Made by a program: the position numbers and the translations under genes
In this document: positions 50,737 through 59,621 of the stretch, piece by piece
How positions within the stretch are numbered: position 1 is the stretch's first letter
How the letters are laid out: every line of letters begins with the position of its first letter
Assembly: GCA_035480575.1 (NCBI GenBank)
Contig: DATIHR010000006.1
Span: 62,001-126,000 of the forward strand
DNA length: 64,000 nt
DNA from: PMNU01 sp035480575
GTDB lineage: Bacteria > Patescibacteriota > Saccharimonadia > Saccharimonadales > UBA4665
Reading direction: 5' to 3'
The notes under the pieces: model-generated
The model's input: the letters and a program-made list of their open reading frames with translations, nothing else
Told to the model about the DNA's origin: nothing
Database searches by the model: none

Positions 50737-51828
50737 TTAATCATGTTGCTGGGCTGCTGGCGTCGGTGTTAAAGTGTCTGCCCAGACATTACCGGTGTAC
50801 TGGGTTAAGGTGGTTTTAGTGCTAATGAGGACCACGCAGCCCGTAAAGCCCTGGTGTCTGCCGAAGTAATTGTTACGGACATAGACTGGCTGGAGCGAGC
50901 TGAGTGAACCATGAGCAAAGTTGAGCGAGCAGCCGCCTCCGTCTAGATAGTTGTATTCGGCAAGCGAATTGGGCGAAGAATCCTGCCATGCAGCGTTACC
51001 ATCGTTAGTTGTTGAGAGGTCGATCCGGTTATGCCGGAGCGTTGTGTTGGCCGGCCCAGCCCATGATTGCACGCCGTCGTTGTGTGTTGGGCCGCCGCCC
51101 TGGTTTGGATCTGACGCGAACCAATTCAAGTCGTGAATGTAGCTGTCCTGAATCGTTACATCCCCAAATGTTTTGATGCCGTCAACGCCGCCATGTACGT
51201 GTGCCCTATAAACGGTACTGTTTTGCAGCCACATGCCATCCAGCGTAGCCGATGGGTTAGACGGAGCGACCTCTATGTCCATGAATGTAATAAGTCCGGT
51301 ACTGTTTTCTGTGTCTACAAGCCCATGGTTAGAACTACTTGCTTTACCCCTAAAAATGCAATCTTTAAAGGTAATATTTGCACCGGTGACCGTTACGAAG
51401 CCATGGAAATCCTTGCCGCTTATAGTCTGACCGTTGAACGACGACCCATAGGTCGTGTCGCTGCTTACCACGCTTAAGGTGACTCCTGGTGTTACGCCGG
51501 TGCAGTTCGCGTCTGGGAAGGATGGAAACGAAGGGCACGAACGCCCTGATGCTGGCGGAGGTGTTGGGGTGGGCGCGGGTGGCGGCGGAGGTGGTTGTGG
51601 TGTTGGGGCGGAAAACATGAGTGCTTGGCCGCCCGAGGCGCCAGCATCTGCAACGAGCTGAGCATTACCGGTGCGGGTGGCGGCTTCAGATTCTAGCGCT
51701 GCAAAAAAGCCTGAAGCGTTCGACCGAACAAGTATGTAGCCGGCGCCCGCAATCGATAGCGCTACGCCAATCGCAACAAGCTGATTGGCGCGTGACGCCT
51801 GTACTATACGCTTTAGTATCATAATCAT
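50737..51828 (-). CDS. secreted right-handed beta-helix protein (paralog 3)
   Basis: 363 residues; ATGs at 51828 and 51822. Anchor helix (QLVAIGVALSIAGAGYILVR), module FFAALESEAATRTGNAQLV with ASGGQALMF, Pro-rich linker, FPDANCTGVTPGVTLSVVSS, then rungs FHGFVTVTGANITFKDCIFR and DVTIQDSYIHDLNWF. The rung DVTIQDSYIHDLxxxxSDPxxxGPxHxDGVQ is shared with paralog 2. It is the first gene of the tandem set. The C-terminus (TGNVWADTLTPTPAAQQHD) has no sorting signal. Confidence 0.8.
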   Translation of the reverse strand: MIMILKRIVQASRANQLVAIGVALSIAGAGYILVRSNASGFFAALESEAATRTGNAQLVADAGASGGQALMFSAPTPQPPPPPPAPTPTPPPASGRSCPSFPSFPDANCTGVTPGVTLSVVSSDTTYGSSFNGQTISGKDFHGFVTVTGANITFKDCIFRGKASSSNHGLVDTENSTGLITFMDIEVAPSNPSATLDGMWLQNSTVYRAHVHGGVDGIKTFGDVTIQDSYIHDLNWFASDPNQGGGPTHNDGVQSWAGPANTTLRHNRIDLSTTNDGNAAWQDSSPNSLAEYNYLDGGGCSLNFAHGSLSSLQPVYVRNNYFGRHQGFTGCVVLISTKTTLTQYTGNVWADTLTPTPAAQQHD

Positions 51829-51922
51829 TTTAATGGCGGTAGTGTTTACTGTACTCTACCATTCTTCGCGCCATGTAGTCCAATATCGGTAAATATTGTA
51901 GCCATTCATTTGCGTGTGCGCG

Positions 51923-51928
51923 TATAAT
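51923..51928 (+). promoter_or_regulatory. -10 box of the PEGA protein gene
   Basis: TATAAT 14 nt before the ATG at 51943, giving a leader of only ~8 nt. No convincing -35 is present. Confidence 0.5.
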
Positions 51929-51942
51929 GTGACTAGCACATT

Positions 51943-53415
51943 ATGGATTTCCTAGATCCCGAAAAACAAAAAGCACACTCCAGACGACTTGCACTTGGGT
52001 ATGCCCTGATTGGTCTGGTGCTAGTGCTGGCTACTACCATACTTTTGTATGTCGTATATGGCTTTGGCCTAGATAAAGAAGGCCGGGTTATCCAGAACGG
52101 CTTAGTATTCGTATCGTCACATCCTACCGGCGGTACTATTTATATAGATAAGAAACAATATCGAGATAAAACGAACACGCGCGTGCCGCTGCCAGCTGGC
52201 CAATACGTATTGGAGCTCGCCCGCACGGGATATGGCACCTGGAAACGTGCCATTACCGTAGAGGGCGGGATTGTCGAACGATTTGATTATCCCCTGCTCT
52301 ACCCGTCTACATTAGCTAGTGCGACCACTAAGCGTTACGAATCGTCGCCGGCTTTTACCTCTAACAGCCATGATAGGCAGTGGTTACTGGTGGGTATGCC
52401 CTCGAGTAACGATTTTGACCTGTATGACTTAGACGTTAAGAAGCCTACCGCAACCATACTCAAATTGAATCCGGATATATTAGCCGCAGGTTCGACGACT
52501 ACTAACTGGGAGGTTGTCGATTGGGCGGCCAATAACCGCACTGTGCTTCTAAAGCGAACGTATACGCGCAATGGACAGCCGGGAACGGAATATATACTGC
52601 TAGATCGCCAAGATGCGACGGCTGCACAAAATTTGAGCGTGCTATTTGGCTTTAGCCCGGCAAATCTCTCCTTCAATGGCCGAGCCCAAGACAAGTTTTA
52701 CGCGTTTGACCCAAACAATGGGCAGGTATTAACTGTCGAAATCAAAAAGCCTACCCCCCAACCCTATCTTTCAGATGTTGTTGCCTTTGTGCCTGATGGC
52801 GATACAGTACTGTATGTTACGAGCGCAAATGCTCCATCGGGTAAGGTGCTTGTACGAATGCGACAGAAGCTAGATGCGCCTTATACCATTAGGCAGCTGC
52901 CAGCCGGCACGCAGTACTTGCTAAAGCTCGGCAATTACTCGAACGAGATGTTGGCCGCTGCAGGCGCAAGCTCGGACAACAAAGTATATATTTACAAAAA
53001 TCCTATAGACGCACTAAAGGAGCAGCCAGCCGATGGCCTTGCGCCCATTCATATTTTGAAGGTCGATAGCCCAACGTATATTTCGTACTCGCCCAATAAA
53101 CGAATGTTTATGGCCGAGAACGGCGACCAGTTTGCGGTGTATGATGCCGAGACCGATAAAGGGTATGCCTACAAAATGGATATGTCATTGGACGAGCCGA
53201 TACCACATGCAAGTTGGATGGATGGCTATCGTTTAAATATTGTCAGTGGCGGCAAATTGGTTGCCTTTGACTTTGATGGCTCTAACATGCGCAAACTTGC
53301 CGCAGCAAATCCCGCACTATTGCCTGGCTATGATTCTAGCTATCGATACATGTATACCGTGAACACAGAGCACGACCTCATAAACACAGCGCTTCTAACG
53401 CCCGAAGATCTGTAA
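51943..53415 (+). CDS. membrane-anchored PEGA-domain protein with beta-propeller-like region
   Basis: 490 residues. Cytoplasmic N-terminus, one membrane helix (LIGLVLVLATTILLYVVYGF, about 23-43), then a PEGA domain (residues ~58-105: GLVFVSSHPTGGTIYIDKKQ, ending RTGYGTWKRAITVEGG). The remaining ~380 residues are beta-rich with repeated WLLVGMPSSNDFDLYDLDV-like strands, suggesting a propeller. PEGA proteins are envelope proteins of unclear function. The gene is divergent from the beta-helix set and convergent with the sortase gene. Confidence 0.82.
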   Translation: MDFLDPEKQKAHSRRLALGYALIGLVLVLATTILLYVVYGFGLDKEGRVIQNGLVFVSSHPTGGTIYIDKKQYRDKTNTRVPLPAGQYVLELARTGYGTWKRAITVEGGIVERFDYPLLYPSTLASATTKRYESSPAFTSNSHDRQWLLVGMPSSNDFDLYDLDVKKPTATILKLNPDILAAGSTTTNWEVVDWAANNRTVLLKRTYTRNGQPGTEYILLDRQDATAAQNLSVLFGFSPANLSFNGRAQDKFYAFDPNNGQVLTVEIKKPTPQPYLSDVVAFVPDGDTVLYVTSANAPSGKVLVRMRQKLDAPYTIRQLPAGTQYLLKLGNYSNEMLAAAGASSDNKVYIYKNPIDALKEQPADGLAPIHILKVDSPTYISYSPNKRMFMAENGDQFAVYDAETDKGYAYKMDMSLDEPIPHASWMDGYRLNIVSGGKLVAFDFDGSNMRKLAAANPALLPGYDSSYRYMYTVNTEHDLINTALLTPEDL

Positions 53416-53422
53416 GCCTGGT

Positions 53423-54700
53423 CTAGTCGAACGGGTTTATGAGTGTAATAAGCTTGCTCCAGGCGCTCGGCCCATTGCCAGGGAGTGGCGTGCTTTGTAA
53501 ACTCGCGGATGGTGTCGGGGCGGTGGCGTTACCTGTTGGATCGGGGCTAATTTGTTCGCCCCAAACGACTAGCCGATGGAGGCTGGTGCCGGGCGGATCG
53601 CAGGTTATAAGGGTGGCTGTGGCAGATTTGCCGGCAACTGGGTTGAGCACCCAGGTGTCGGAGGGCTCCACGACGCGTTTTTCGTATACGCGGTATGTGT
53701 AAACCTTTTTATCTTTTGTTAAGTAAAAGATGTCGCCGGGTTCAAGTTCGTGCAGCAGCACAAATGCGAACTTGTACCTGCCTTTATTAAGAATGTTATT
53801 ACTGGAGTGGCCAAAGTACGCAGCGTTCCCCTGCTGTCCTGGCAGTGCAGTTGTTGGATAATGGAAAATACCATCGTTGAGTAAGTTTTGAACGTCTTCT
53901 TCTTTAATGGACTGACTGCCATATATAACCGGCAATTGTACGTTAATTTTGGGCACAATGACCTCTGGCGTCGCGTTCGGTGCGACTCCATCGGTACTTA
54001 AGATGATGGGTGTTGCATTGGCGGTACTGGTTGGACGGATGAACGGTGCAATGACAATCTCGTTAAATAAGCCGAATAACGTTATAAAGAGTACGAGCGC
54101 TCCTAGGCCAAGTCCAACCGCGAGTGATTGGATGTGCTGTTTGGCCTTGAGTTCGGTGGCGCTGCGTTCGCGTACTTGTTTGAGCACTCGTTTTTTTATG
54201 GCTGCAACTGAACGGTGCCGCGGTGGCATAGGTGCCAGCGCGTTCGTATTATAGGGGGTGTTGGTGTGTGTGGTGGGTTGCGTTGGTGTGGCTTGGGTGA
54301 CTACTTGCGTATGTGTCTGCTTGTTATGCTGTGTTTGTTGGTTGGCGGTATAAAATTCTTGCCATACCTCGCGCTTCTCAGTGTCGGACAGCGCTTGGTA
54401 GTAGGCGTGCCATGCCTGCTGGATCTCGGCCAACGGTCGGCCTGAATTACTGAGTTGGTGCATGAAGGTCTGGTGTTTAGACCGGTGGCGTGCAGCTTCG
54501 GCCTCGGCTAGTTCGCGCCGGGCGTTGGGTTCGTCCTCGTATAATGCATCTATTTTACGGCGAATGAACGCGGCTGCTGGATTGACGTACGTGTTTGAGC
54601 GCGTGCCATCACGCTCTATACGCCGCATACGGTTGGGCGGCAGTATATAGCTGCGTTCGCGCCGCGCCTTATCTTCATCATCTGCAAATAGCGGATTCAT
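53423..54700 (-). CDS. sortase-family transpeptidase
   Basis: 425 residues, unusually long N-terminus. Residues 1-190 are cytoplasmic, polar and basic; one membrane helix (SLAVGLGLGALVLFITLFGLF, about 194-214); then a sortase domain with VPKINVQLPVIYG, catalytic His in AAYFGHSSNNILNK (~292), Cys in ATLITCDPPGTSLHRLVVWG (~366) and Arg in the same segment. Sortases cleave a sorting motif and attach proteins to the wall or pili. No LPxTG-like C-terminus was found in this window. The layout fits class D/E-type enzymes. Confidence 0.88.
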   Translation of the reverse strand: MNPLFADDEDKARRERSYILPPNRMRRIERDGTRSNTYVNPAAAFIRRKIDALYEDEPNARRELAEAEAARHRSKHQTFMHQLSNSGRPLAEIQQAWHAYYQALSDTEKREVWQEFYTANQQTQHNKQTHTQVVTQATPTQPTTHTNTPYNTNALAPMPPRHRSVAAIKKRVLKQVRERSATELKAKQHIQSLAVGLGLGALVLFITLFGLFNEIVIAPFIRPTSTANATPIILSTDGVAPNATPEVIVPKINVQLPVIYGSQSIKEEDVQNLLNDGIFHYPTTALPGQQGNAAYFGHSSNNILNKGRYKFAFVLLHELEPGDIFYLTKDKKVYTYRVYEKRVVEPSDTWVLNPVAGKSATATLITCDPPGTSLHRLVVWGEQISPDPTGNATAPTPSASLQSTPLPGNGPSAWSKLITLINPFD

Positions 54701-54782
54701 CTATACTTTACGCTCGCCTTATCCATCTGATTATAGTACAATTTCCACCGGCAGGCCTACCCAGGCTTTTTTAACATTTGAA

Positions 54783-54867
54783 GCCGGAGTGGCGGAATTG
54801 GTATACGCGCACGACTCAAAATCGTGTTCCTTCGGGATTGAGGGTTCGAGTCCCTCCTCCGGCACCA
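54783..54867 (+). tRNA. tRNA-Leu (CAA)
   Basis: 85 nt with encoded CCA. Acceptor GCCGGAG/CTCCGGC, D arm with GGCGGAATTGGTATACGCGC, anticodon loop CTCAAAA in stem ACGA/TCGT giving CAA, long variable arm around TTCCTTCGGGA, T arm GAGGGTTCGAGTCCCTC. Reads TTG leucine codons. Confidence 0.93.
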
Positions 54868-54886
54868 CATGTTTGAAAAGTCCCTA

Positions 54887-55942
54887 CTAGCTCGCTGCGG
54901 GCAGGTCCTTTGCGCTTGTCGGCGAGGGTGATGTTTTTTCTGTAGGGATTGTTATTATTTTGGTGCTTCGAGCTTGCGGCAATTGATGTATAACGTGCGG
55001 TGGTATCGCGCGGGGTCGCTTCCGACCACGCCGGTAATCTTCCGGCGCTGTTACCGCAAGCACTAAATGATCGGTAGTTAAGTCGAGGTGTCGTAGGTCA
55101 TCGGCTGTGGCTTCGCCGTCAAGCTCTTTTCTTAGGATGATACCTAGGCCATGCTCCGTGCACTTACGATTTAATCTTGCGTGTGTGTCGCAATGATCGG
55201 ACACGAGCGCAATATCGCGCGCATACCTGTGGCGCATTTGTTTGCCAATAATGGCACCGTTTTGGTCTCCGCAGAAGCCAAGGCAATCTCGTTTAACCTG
55301 AACTTTATGGGTGACGGGGTGGTTATTCCAGTCAGGGCCAGATTCAATAACGAGTGTGTCATAGTTTGTGCGCTGGCATATGGTGTCGTCATGATGAGGT
55401 AGCGACGGAATAACGCCAAGCCATGGGTGGGCATAGCGTATGAGCCCTGCGACGACCCGTTGCTGCGCTCCCCTCCCCGCCCTCAATCGTATGCTTTCGC
55501 CTTTTTCACGACCCGAAGCAATCGACACTCGACTTTGCCTTGCCTGTAAACCGAGTTCGCGAATGGCGTTGGCGTGCGCTTGTTCCTGGAAGTGTTTGAA
55601 AGCGGTGGAGTCGTCACGTTCCTCAATTGCTGTTGCCAAATTATATAGATCTGCAGCGGTAGTACTTTCTGCGTCTCTGCGGCGGGGTTCCGACCCGTTC
55701 AGGAATGGCGACAAAGTACGCTGTGCGCGATGGAGCATCCTGCCTGCCGCACGGTCATTGCCACTGACTAATATGAGACAGCTGCGCCCAATGAGAAGCG
55801 ATGCTCGCATGGTACTATTCTGTCCGTCAAGCTCTTCAAGAGCGGGCCGATTGTCCGGCTCGTTCTCTCCAATAAATTGTATATAAGTGCCGACTATATC
55901 TTTGCGGCGGTCCGGATACCCGTTGTAGCTTGGGTACTGCAT
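54887..55942 (-). CDS. hypothetical protein, possibly nuclease-like
   Basis: 351 residues, no family recognised. The N-terminal half is helical (SLLIGRSCLILVSGNDRAAG, AADLYNLATAIEERD, FKHFQEQAHANAIRELGLQA). The middle has YDTLVIESGPDW and HKVQVKRDCLGFCG: an Asp-strand followed by QxK resembles a PD-(D/E)xK nuclease core with a changed residue, but this is weak. The tail is disordered and basic/Pro rich. Neighbouring tRNA-Leu is convergent. Confidence 0.45.
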   Translation of the reverse strand: MQYPSYNGYPDRRKDIVGTYIQFIGENEPDNRPALEELDGQNSTMRASLLIGRSCLILVSGNDRAAGRMLHRAQRTLSPFLNGSEPRRRDAESTTAADLYNLATAIEERDDSTAFKHFQEQAHANAIRELGLQARQSRVSIASGREKGESIRLRAGRGAQQRVVAGLIRYAHPWLGVIPSLPHHDDTICQRTNYDTLVIESGPDWNNHPVTHKVQVKRDCLGFCGDQNGAIIGKQMRHRYARDIALVSDHCDTHARLNRKCTEHGLGIILRKELDGEATADDLRHLDLTTDHLVLAVTAPEDYRRGRKRPRAIPPHVIHQLPQARSTKIITIPTEKTSPSPTSAKDLPAAS

Positions 55943-55983
55943 ATTGTTTTAGGTATACAATATGCAGTTCTTTTTGCCAAGTA

Positions 55984-56769
55984 TTATGCCTGGCTGGTAG
56001 TTAATGCCGCAAAGGCGTCTTGCTGGTATTGTATCCACCACACGCTTGCGTGGCTTGCGGCCTGCACGCGCCATATAGCTTGTTCGTGTTTTTGTGCTGT
56101 ACTGCTAATGCGGCCGTCTACTGCTACAACGACATGGTCGCGATGTTTGACTATAATGTGCAGTGGATACGTTGTAGTAAAATCGTGTAGCCATTCGACT
56201 ATGTGCAAGAGATCCATACTGAATGTAAGAGCTTTGGGATGTTTGGTGGCTATAGCGAGCCGCTGCAGCTGGCTGAGTGATAGCACCAGGAGTGTGCGTT
56301 CCCTGTTGATTGCCATATCCGGCGCTGCGGTCACATAGTCTACTGCATCTTTGGTAAGCGTTACGATACCCTGGTGCTTGGCTAAAAATTTTTCAAGTAG
56401 TATAGCGGTTTCGGCATTACGGCCTAGATCGCCGGCTATGAGTGTGCCATCGGCCCAGGCGGCACATGCGAGCAAGTCGCCAAGCGCCTTTTGACTAAAA
56501 CTGCCACTGGGGGTGCTGGGGGCGTATTCACCATTTTCTAACATACGCCCCACTGTTTTTTGCAGTGCGTCGGGTAGCAGTACGCGGGCCGTGCCAACGC
56601 CTGCTTTCGCTGTCTCGGCAAATGCTTCGGCTGGAGCAGCAAAGCCATGCAGATTACCACCGGCAATACATACTTTACCTGCCTGCTGCTTATTTTGGGG
56701 CCGGCTCCATTCTAAATCCGGAAACAGTGGTTTACCTGGTTCTTGCCGTAGCCAATAATCGCGGTTCAT
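55984..56769 (-). CDS. YjeF-C/NnrD-like carbohydrate-kinase-fold protein
   Basis: 261 residues from the ATG at 56769 (MNRDYWLRQEPGKP). Ribokinase-like fold similar to ADP-dependent NAD(P)H-hydrate dehydratase: GKVCIAGGNLHGFAAPAEAF, AKAGVGTARVLLPDAL, then DGTLIAGDLGRNAETAILLE. The GTGD-type catalytic motif near the C-terminus is not seen, so activity is doubtful. The start overlaps the end of the upstream gene by 38 bp, indicating translational coupling. Confidence 0.55.
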   Translation of the reverse strand: MNRDYWLRQEPGKPLFPDLEWSRPQNKQQAGKVCIAGGNLHGFAAPAEAFAETAKAGVGTARVLLPDALQKTVGRMLENGEYAPSTPSGSFSQKALGDLLACAAWADGTLIAGDLGRNAETAILLEKFLAKHQGIVTLTKDAVDYVTAAPDMAINRERTLLVLSLSQLQRLAIATKHPKALTFSMDLLHIVEWLHDFTTTYPLHIIVKHRDHVVVAVDGRISSTAQKHEQAIWRVQAASHASVWWIQYQQDAFAALTTSQA

Positions 56770-57346
56770 ATGCTGATTGTACGATATCTGCGCACGCTTC
56801 GGGTTGCAACCATAGGCTATCGTGTGACCCACGGTAACTAATATAGGTGTACTGCGGCAGCCTGGCTGCTTCGTCGTGCGGCAGTCGTCGGGCCCATGGA
56901 TCGCTCTGTGTAGTGACGACCCATACTTGTGCAGCGTGCATGTTTGGCAGTCTGTCGTACTGTTTCAGACCATTGGCAATCATACGCATCGTATAGGCTA
57001 CACGGGTTGTTGCATACCACAGGTTATATAGTGCTTTCCGTGCCCATCGCAGCGCCTGTCGCTGCCGCATGCTGTACAGGCACTCGGCCGCTATTTTGTG
57101 CATGAATGTCGCAATGTATGGGAGTGTCGTCGCGCATGCCGGGTTCATTATGATAACCGTTTTATCGGCTAAGTCGCCTGGCAATACAAAAATGCCGCCT
57201 GAGTGGGCAACCAGTATGTTGGCGGTGGCTGCCTGGTCTGTTAACACGAATCCCCTCTGTTGTAGTTCGGCAGCCAAGCGTGCGGCATGCTTTGGTCCCT
57301 CGCCGAATCCGTATACGATGCATACGGTTGGGCGCGCGTGTACCAT
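56732..57346 (-). CDS. alpha/beta-hydrolase-like protein, unassigned
   Basis: 204 residues. TVCIVYGFGEGPKHAARLAA at the start and ILVAHSGGIFVLP (~45) look like the oxyanion and nucleophile-elbow strands of an alpha/beta hydrolase; SYRGSHDSLWLQPEACADIV near the end could supply the His. The middle (ALRWARKALYNLWYATTRVA) is a helical cap. Sequence support is weak. It lies directly after the exonuclease III stop on the same strand and overlaps the next gene. Confidence 0.45.
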   Translation of the reverse strand: MVHARPTVCIVYGFGEGPKHAARLAAELQQRGFVLTDQAATANILVAHSGGIFVLPGDLADKTVIIMNPACATTLPYIATFMHKIAAECLYSMRQRQALRWARKALYNLWYATTRVAYTMRMIANGLKQYDRLPNMHAAQVWVVTTQSDPWARRLPHDEAARLPQYTYISYRGSHDSLWLQPEACADIVQSAYEPRLLATARTR

Positions 57347-58144
57347 TTAGACCTTTAGCGTGATACTTATTGGGCAATGGTCGGAGCCCATTATTTTGGG
57401 GTGAATCTCGGCAGCGGTTATCTTATGTTTCAGTGCCTCCGAGACCAAAAAGTAATCGATGCGCCACCCTACGTTATTGGCTCGTGCGTTACCCCAATGA
57501 CTCCACCAGGTATAATGCCCATTGCCTTTTTTGAATAGGCGCAGTGTATCTACAAAGCCAGCATCAATGAAGTTCTGGAACCCTTCACGTTCCTCGATAG
57601 TGTAACCCTTCTTGCCTTCATTGGGCTTGGGGCGTGCTAAATCGTCGGGGGTGTGCGCAACGTTTAAGTCGCCGCAAAACACAACAGGCTTGGTTTTTTC
57701 AAGTTGCTTACAGTACGCCAAAAAAGCCGGATCCCAGTGCTTATGGCGTAGCTCTAGCCTGCTTAAATCATCTTTAGCATTCGGCGTGTAGACGTCCACT
57801 AAATAAAAAGTATCGAACTCGGCGGCAATAACCCTACCTTCGTTGGCCGAATTGCGCGTGGCGCTATCTACGAACGAATATTTTTTAGCAAAATTTTCTG
57901 GGAACCCGTAGGTAACACTCAGTGGTTTTACTTTTGTAAAAATGGCGGTGCCGGAATAGCCCTTTTTGGCGGCCGAGTTCCAAAATTCTTCGTAACCTTC
58001 AAGACTAATCTCGGCCTGTCCTTGTTCGGCCTTGGTTTCTTGCAGGCAGATGATATCTGGCTGCTCGGCATCTATGAACGGTTTAAACAATTCTTTGCGT
58101 ACGACGGCTCGAATGCCGTTTACATTCCATGAATAAATTCTCAT
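57347..58144 (-). CDS. xth: exodeoxyribonuclease III (AP endonuclease)
   Basis: 265 residues from the ATG at 58144 (MRIYSWNVNGIRAVV); the frame continues 27 residues upstream into the inverted repeat. EEP fold: SWNVNGIRA, IICLQETKAEQGQA (Glu), GDLNVAHTPDDLARP and the C-terminal GSDHCPISITL. The intermediate RLDYFLVS-like WRIDYFLVSEAL is present. It cleaves DNA at abasic sites and removes 3' blocks in base excision repair. The promoter probably overlaps the 20-bp inverted repeat shared with pyrH. Confidence 0.95.
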   Translation of the reverse strand: MRIYSWNVNGIRAVVRKELFKPFIDAEQPDIICLQETKAEQGQAEISLEGYEEFWNSAAKKGYSGTAIFTKVKPLSVTYGFPENFAKKYSFVDSATRNSANEGRVIAAEFDTFYLVDVYTPNAKDDLSRLELRHKHWDPAFLAYCKQLEKTKPVVFCGDLNVAHTPDDLARPKPNEGKKGYTIEEREGFQNFIDAGFVDTLRLFKKGNGHYTWWSHWGNARANNVGWRIDYFLVSEALKHKITAAEIHPKIMGSDHCPISITLKV

Positions 58145-58155
58145 GTGTTTAGTAT

Positions 58156-58232
58156 GAACCCATTGCATATCTTCCTGCAAATAGCGAAAAACCAGCTGGT
58201 TTTGCAGCTGTGGGAAGATATGCAATGGGTTC
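58156..58232. repeat. 20-bp perfect inverted repeat between xth and pyrH
   Basis: 58156-58175 (GAACCCATTGCATATCTTCC) is exactly complementary to 58213-58232. Inside lie CTGCAAA/TTTGCAG (58175-58181/58201-58207) and the palindrome AACCAGCTGGTT (58190-58201). The pairing can continue outside with a one-base bulge (GTAT/ATAC). It stands between two divergent genes and could be an operator, cruciform or miniature element. Confidence 0.75.
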
Positions 58233-58269
58233 TATACGACAACCAGGACGACATGGTACGCTAGGGGCA

Positions 58270-58974
58270 ATGTACAGACGCGTTGTGCTTAAAATCTCCG
58301 GCGAGCAGCTGAGCGGCAAGCATGAATTTGGTGTCGACCCGGAGGTTGGCAGCTACTTGGCACGCGAATGCCAAAAAGTAGTGGCGGCCGGCTGCCAGCT
58401 CATATTGGTAGTCGGTGGCGGCAATATGGTGCGCGGTGCCGAGGTGGCTGGTAATGGCATTAAACGCGTGACGGCAGACCAAATGGGTATGCTCAGCGGT
58501 CTTATAAACGCCATGGCGCTGACAGATATTTTTGAGAGTGCCCATGTCGCTACTCGGTGCATGAGTAACATTTACGCGCAGCAGGTTGCCGAATCGTACT
58601 CGTTCCGACTGGCCGAAAAACATTTGGAGCGCGGGCGAATAATTATTATTGGCGGCGGCACTGCCCGCCCCTATGTAACCCACGACACTGCGGCTGTGAG
58701 CTTTGCACTAGAACTCGACGCCGAGGTAGTCCTGAAATGTACCAAGGTAGACGGCGTCTACGATAAAGATCCTAAAAAATTTTCAGGCGCTACCCTACTT
58801 CCCAAGCTAACCTATCAAGAAGCTGTCGCGAACGATGCGATTATGGTTATGGACAAAGCGGCACTGGGCCTCGCTATGGAGCAAGACATACCGGTAATCG
58901 TGCTGAATCCCATGCAACCCGATACGATAGTCAAAGCCGTCCGCGGCGAACAAATAGGCAGTTATATTTCTTGA
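58270..58974 (+). CDS. pyrH: UMP kinase
   Basis: 234 residues from the ATG at 58270 (MYRRVVLKISGEQLSG); an upstream in-frame ATG at 58210 lies in the inverted repeat. Amino-acid-kinase fold: VLKISGE, LILVVGGGNMVRGAEV, TADQMGMLSGLINAMAL, IIIIGGGTARPYVTHDTAAV, VLKCTKVDGVYDKDPKKF and MDKAALGLAMEQDIPVIVLN. It phosphorylates UMP to UDP. The 3' end overlaps the convergent nucleotidyltransferase-like gene by 13 bp. Confidence 0.96.
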   Translation: MYRRVVLKISGEQLSGKHEFGVDPEVGSYLARECQKVVAAGCQLILVVGGGNMVRGAEVAGNGIKRVTADQMGMLSGLINAMALTDIFESAHVATRCMSNIYAQQVAESYSFRLAEKHLERGRIIIIGGGTARPYVTHDTAAVSFALELDAEVVLKCTKVDGVYDKDPKKFSGATLLPKLTYQEAVANDAIMVMDKAALGLAMEQDIPVIVLNPMQPDTIVKAVRGEQIGSYIS

Positions 58975-59576
58975 AAGCACTTGCGCACGACCGCAAGCCT
59001 GCCAAGGGCTACGCTGTCGAGCCTGACCTCTTCCAGCCTTGCTTCTAAATAAGCTCCATCGATGTTTATAGTTTGCCTGCCATTGTTATCTCGTTGCCTG
59101 GCAAGCATTGCAATGTCTTCTTGATCTTTGCTACGCCACATAGCGGCTTTAAATAAAATTGTTTCCGTGGGGCACACGAAGTTGATAGTATAGCCATTAT
59201 CACCCTTCATGGTGCTGTGTTTTTTTACTAAATCGGTATAGGTAAAGTAGCCAGGCTCGCCGTCTGATCCGGCCTTAACTTCCAAATCCCCGCGCAATAA
59301 AAACGAAACGCTCTCATGTGGCATGTCGTCAGGCCATATAAGCGGCCGCATATTGTATGCAACGCCGCCCAGGATTTTGTGCGCTCTTGGAAAATTATGT
59401 GCATCTATTAGGGCGTCGGCGTCGCCGACCGGGCGTTTTTCGTCGAGCAAATAAGCGACATGACCGCCCGAATAAATGGCATACGGTATGTTATGTGTCC
59501 GTAACAGGCGTAATGAACGCATAGTATCTGTGCTAAAAAGATGGGTGGGTATAGCTTCTCGTGATGATCGGTACAT
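58962..59576 (-). CDS. nucleotidyltransferase-fold protein
   Basis: 204 residues. Segment YAIYSGGHVAYLLDEKRPVG followed by DADALID resembles the GG...DxD core of minimal nucleotidyltransferases, and FVCPTETILFKAAMWRSKDQ continues the MNT-like pattern (kKl...R.KD..D). Such proteins modify nucleotides, RNA or antibiotics, or serve as toxins. No antitoxin is adjacent. The N-terminal MYRSSREAIPTHLF is of unknown role. Confidence 0.55.
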   Translation of the reverse strand: MYRSSREAIPTHLFSTDTMRSLRLLRTHNIPYAIYSGGHVAYLLDEKRPVGDADALIDAHNFPRAHKILGGVAYNMRPLIWPDDMPHESVSFLLRGDLEVKAGSDGEPGYFTYTDLVKKHSTMKGDNGYTINFVCPTETILFKAAMWRSKDQEDIAMLARQRDNNGRQTINIDGAYLEARLEEVRLDSVALGRLAVVRKCFQEI

Positions 59577-59621
59577 AAATTATTTATATCTCTGCATGAT
59601 TTCGTTAAAATGAATAATCTT

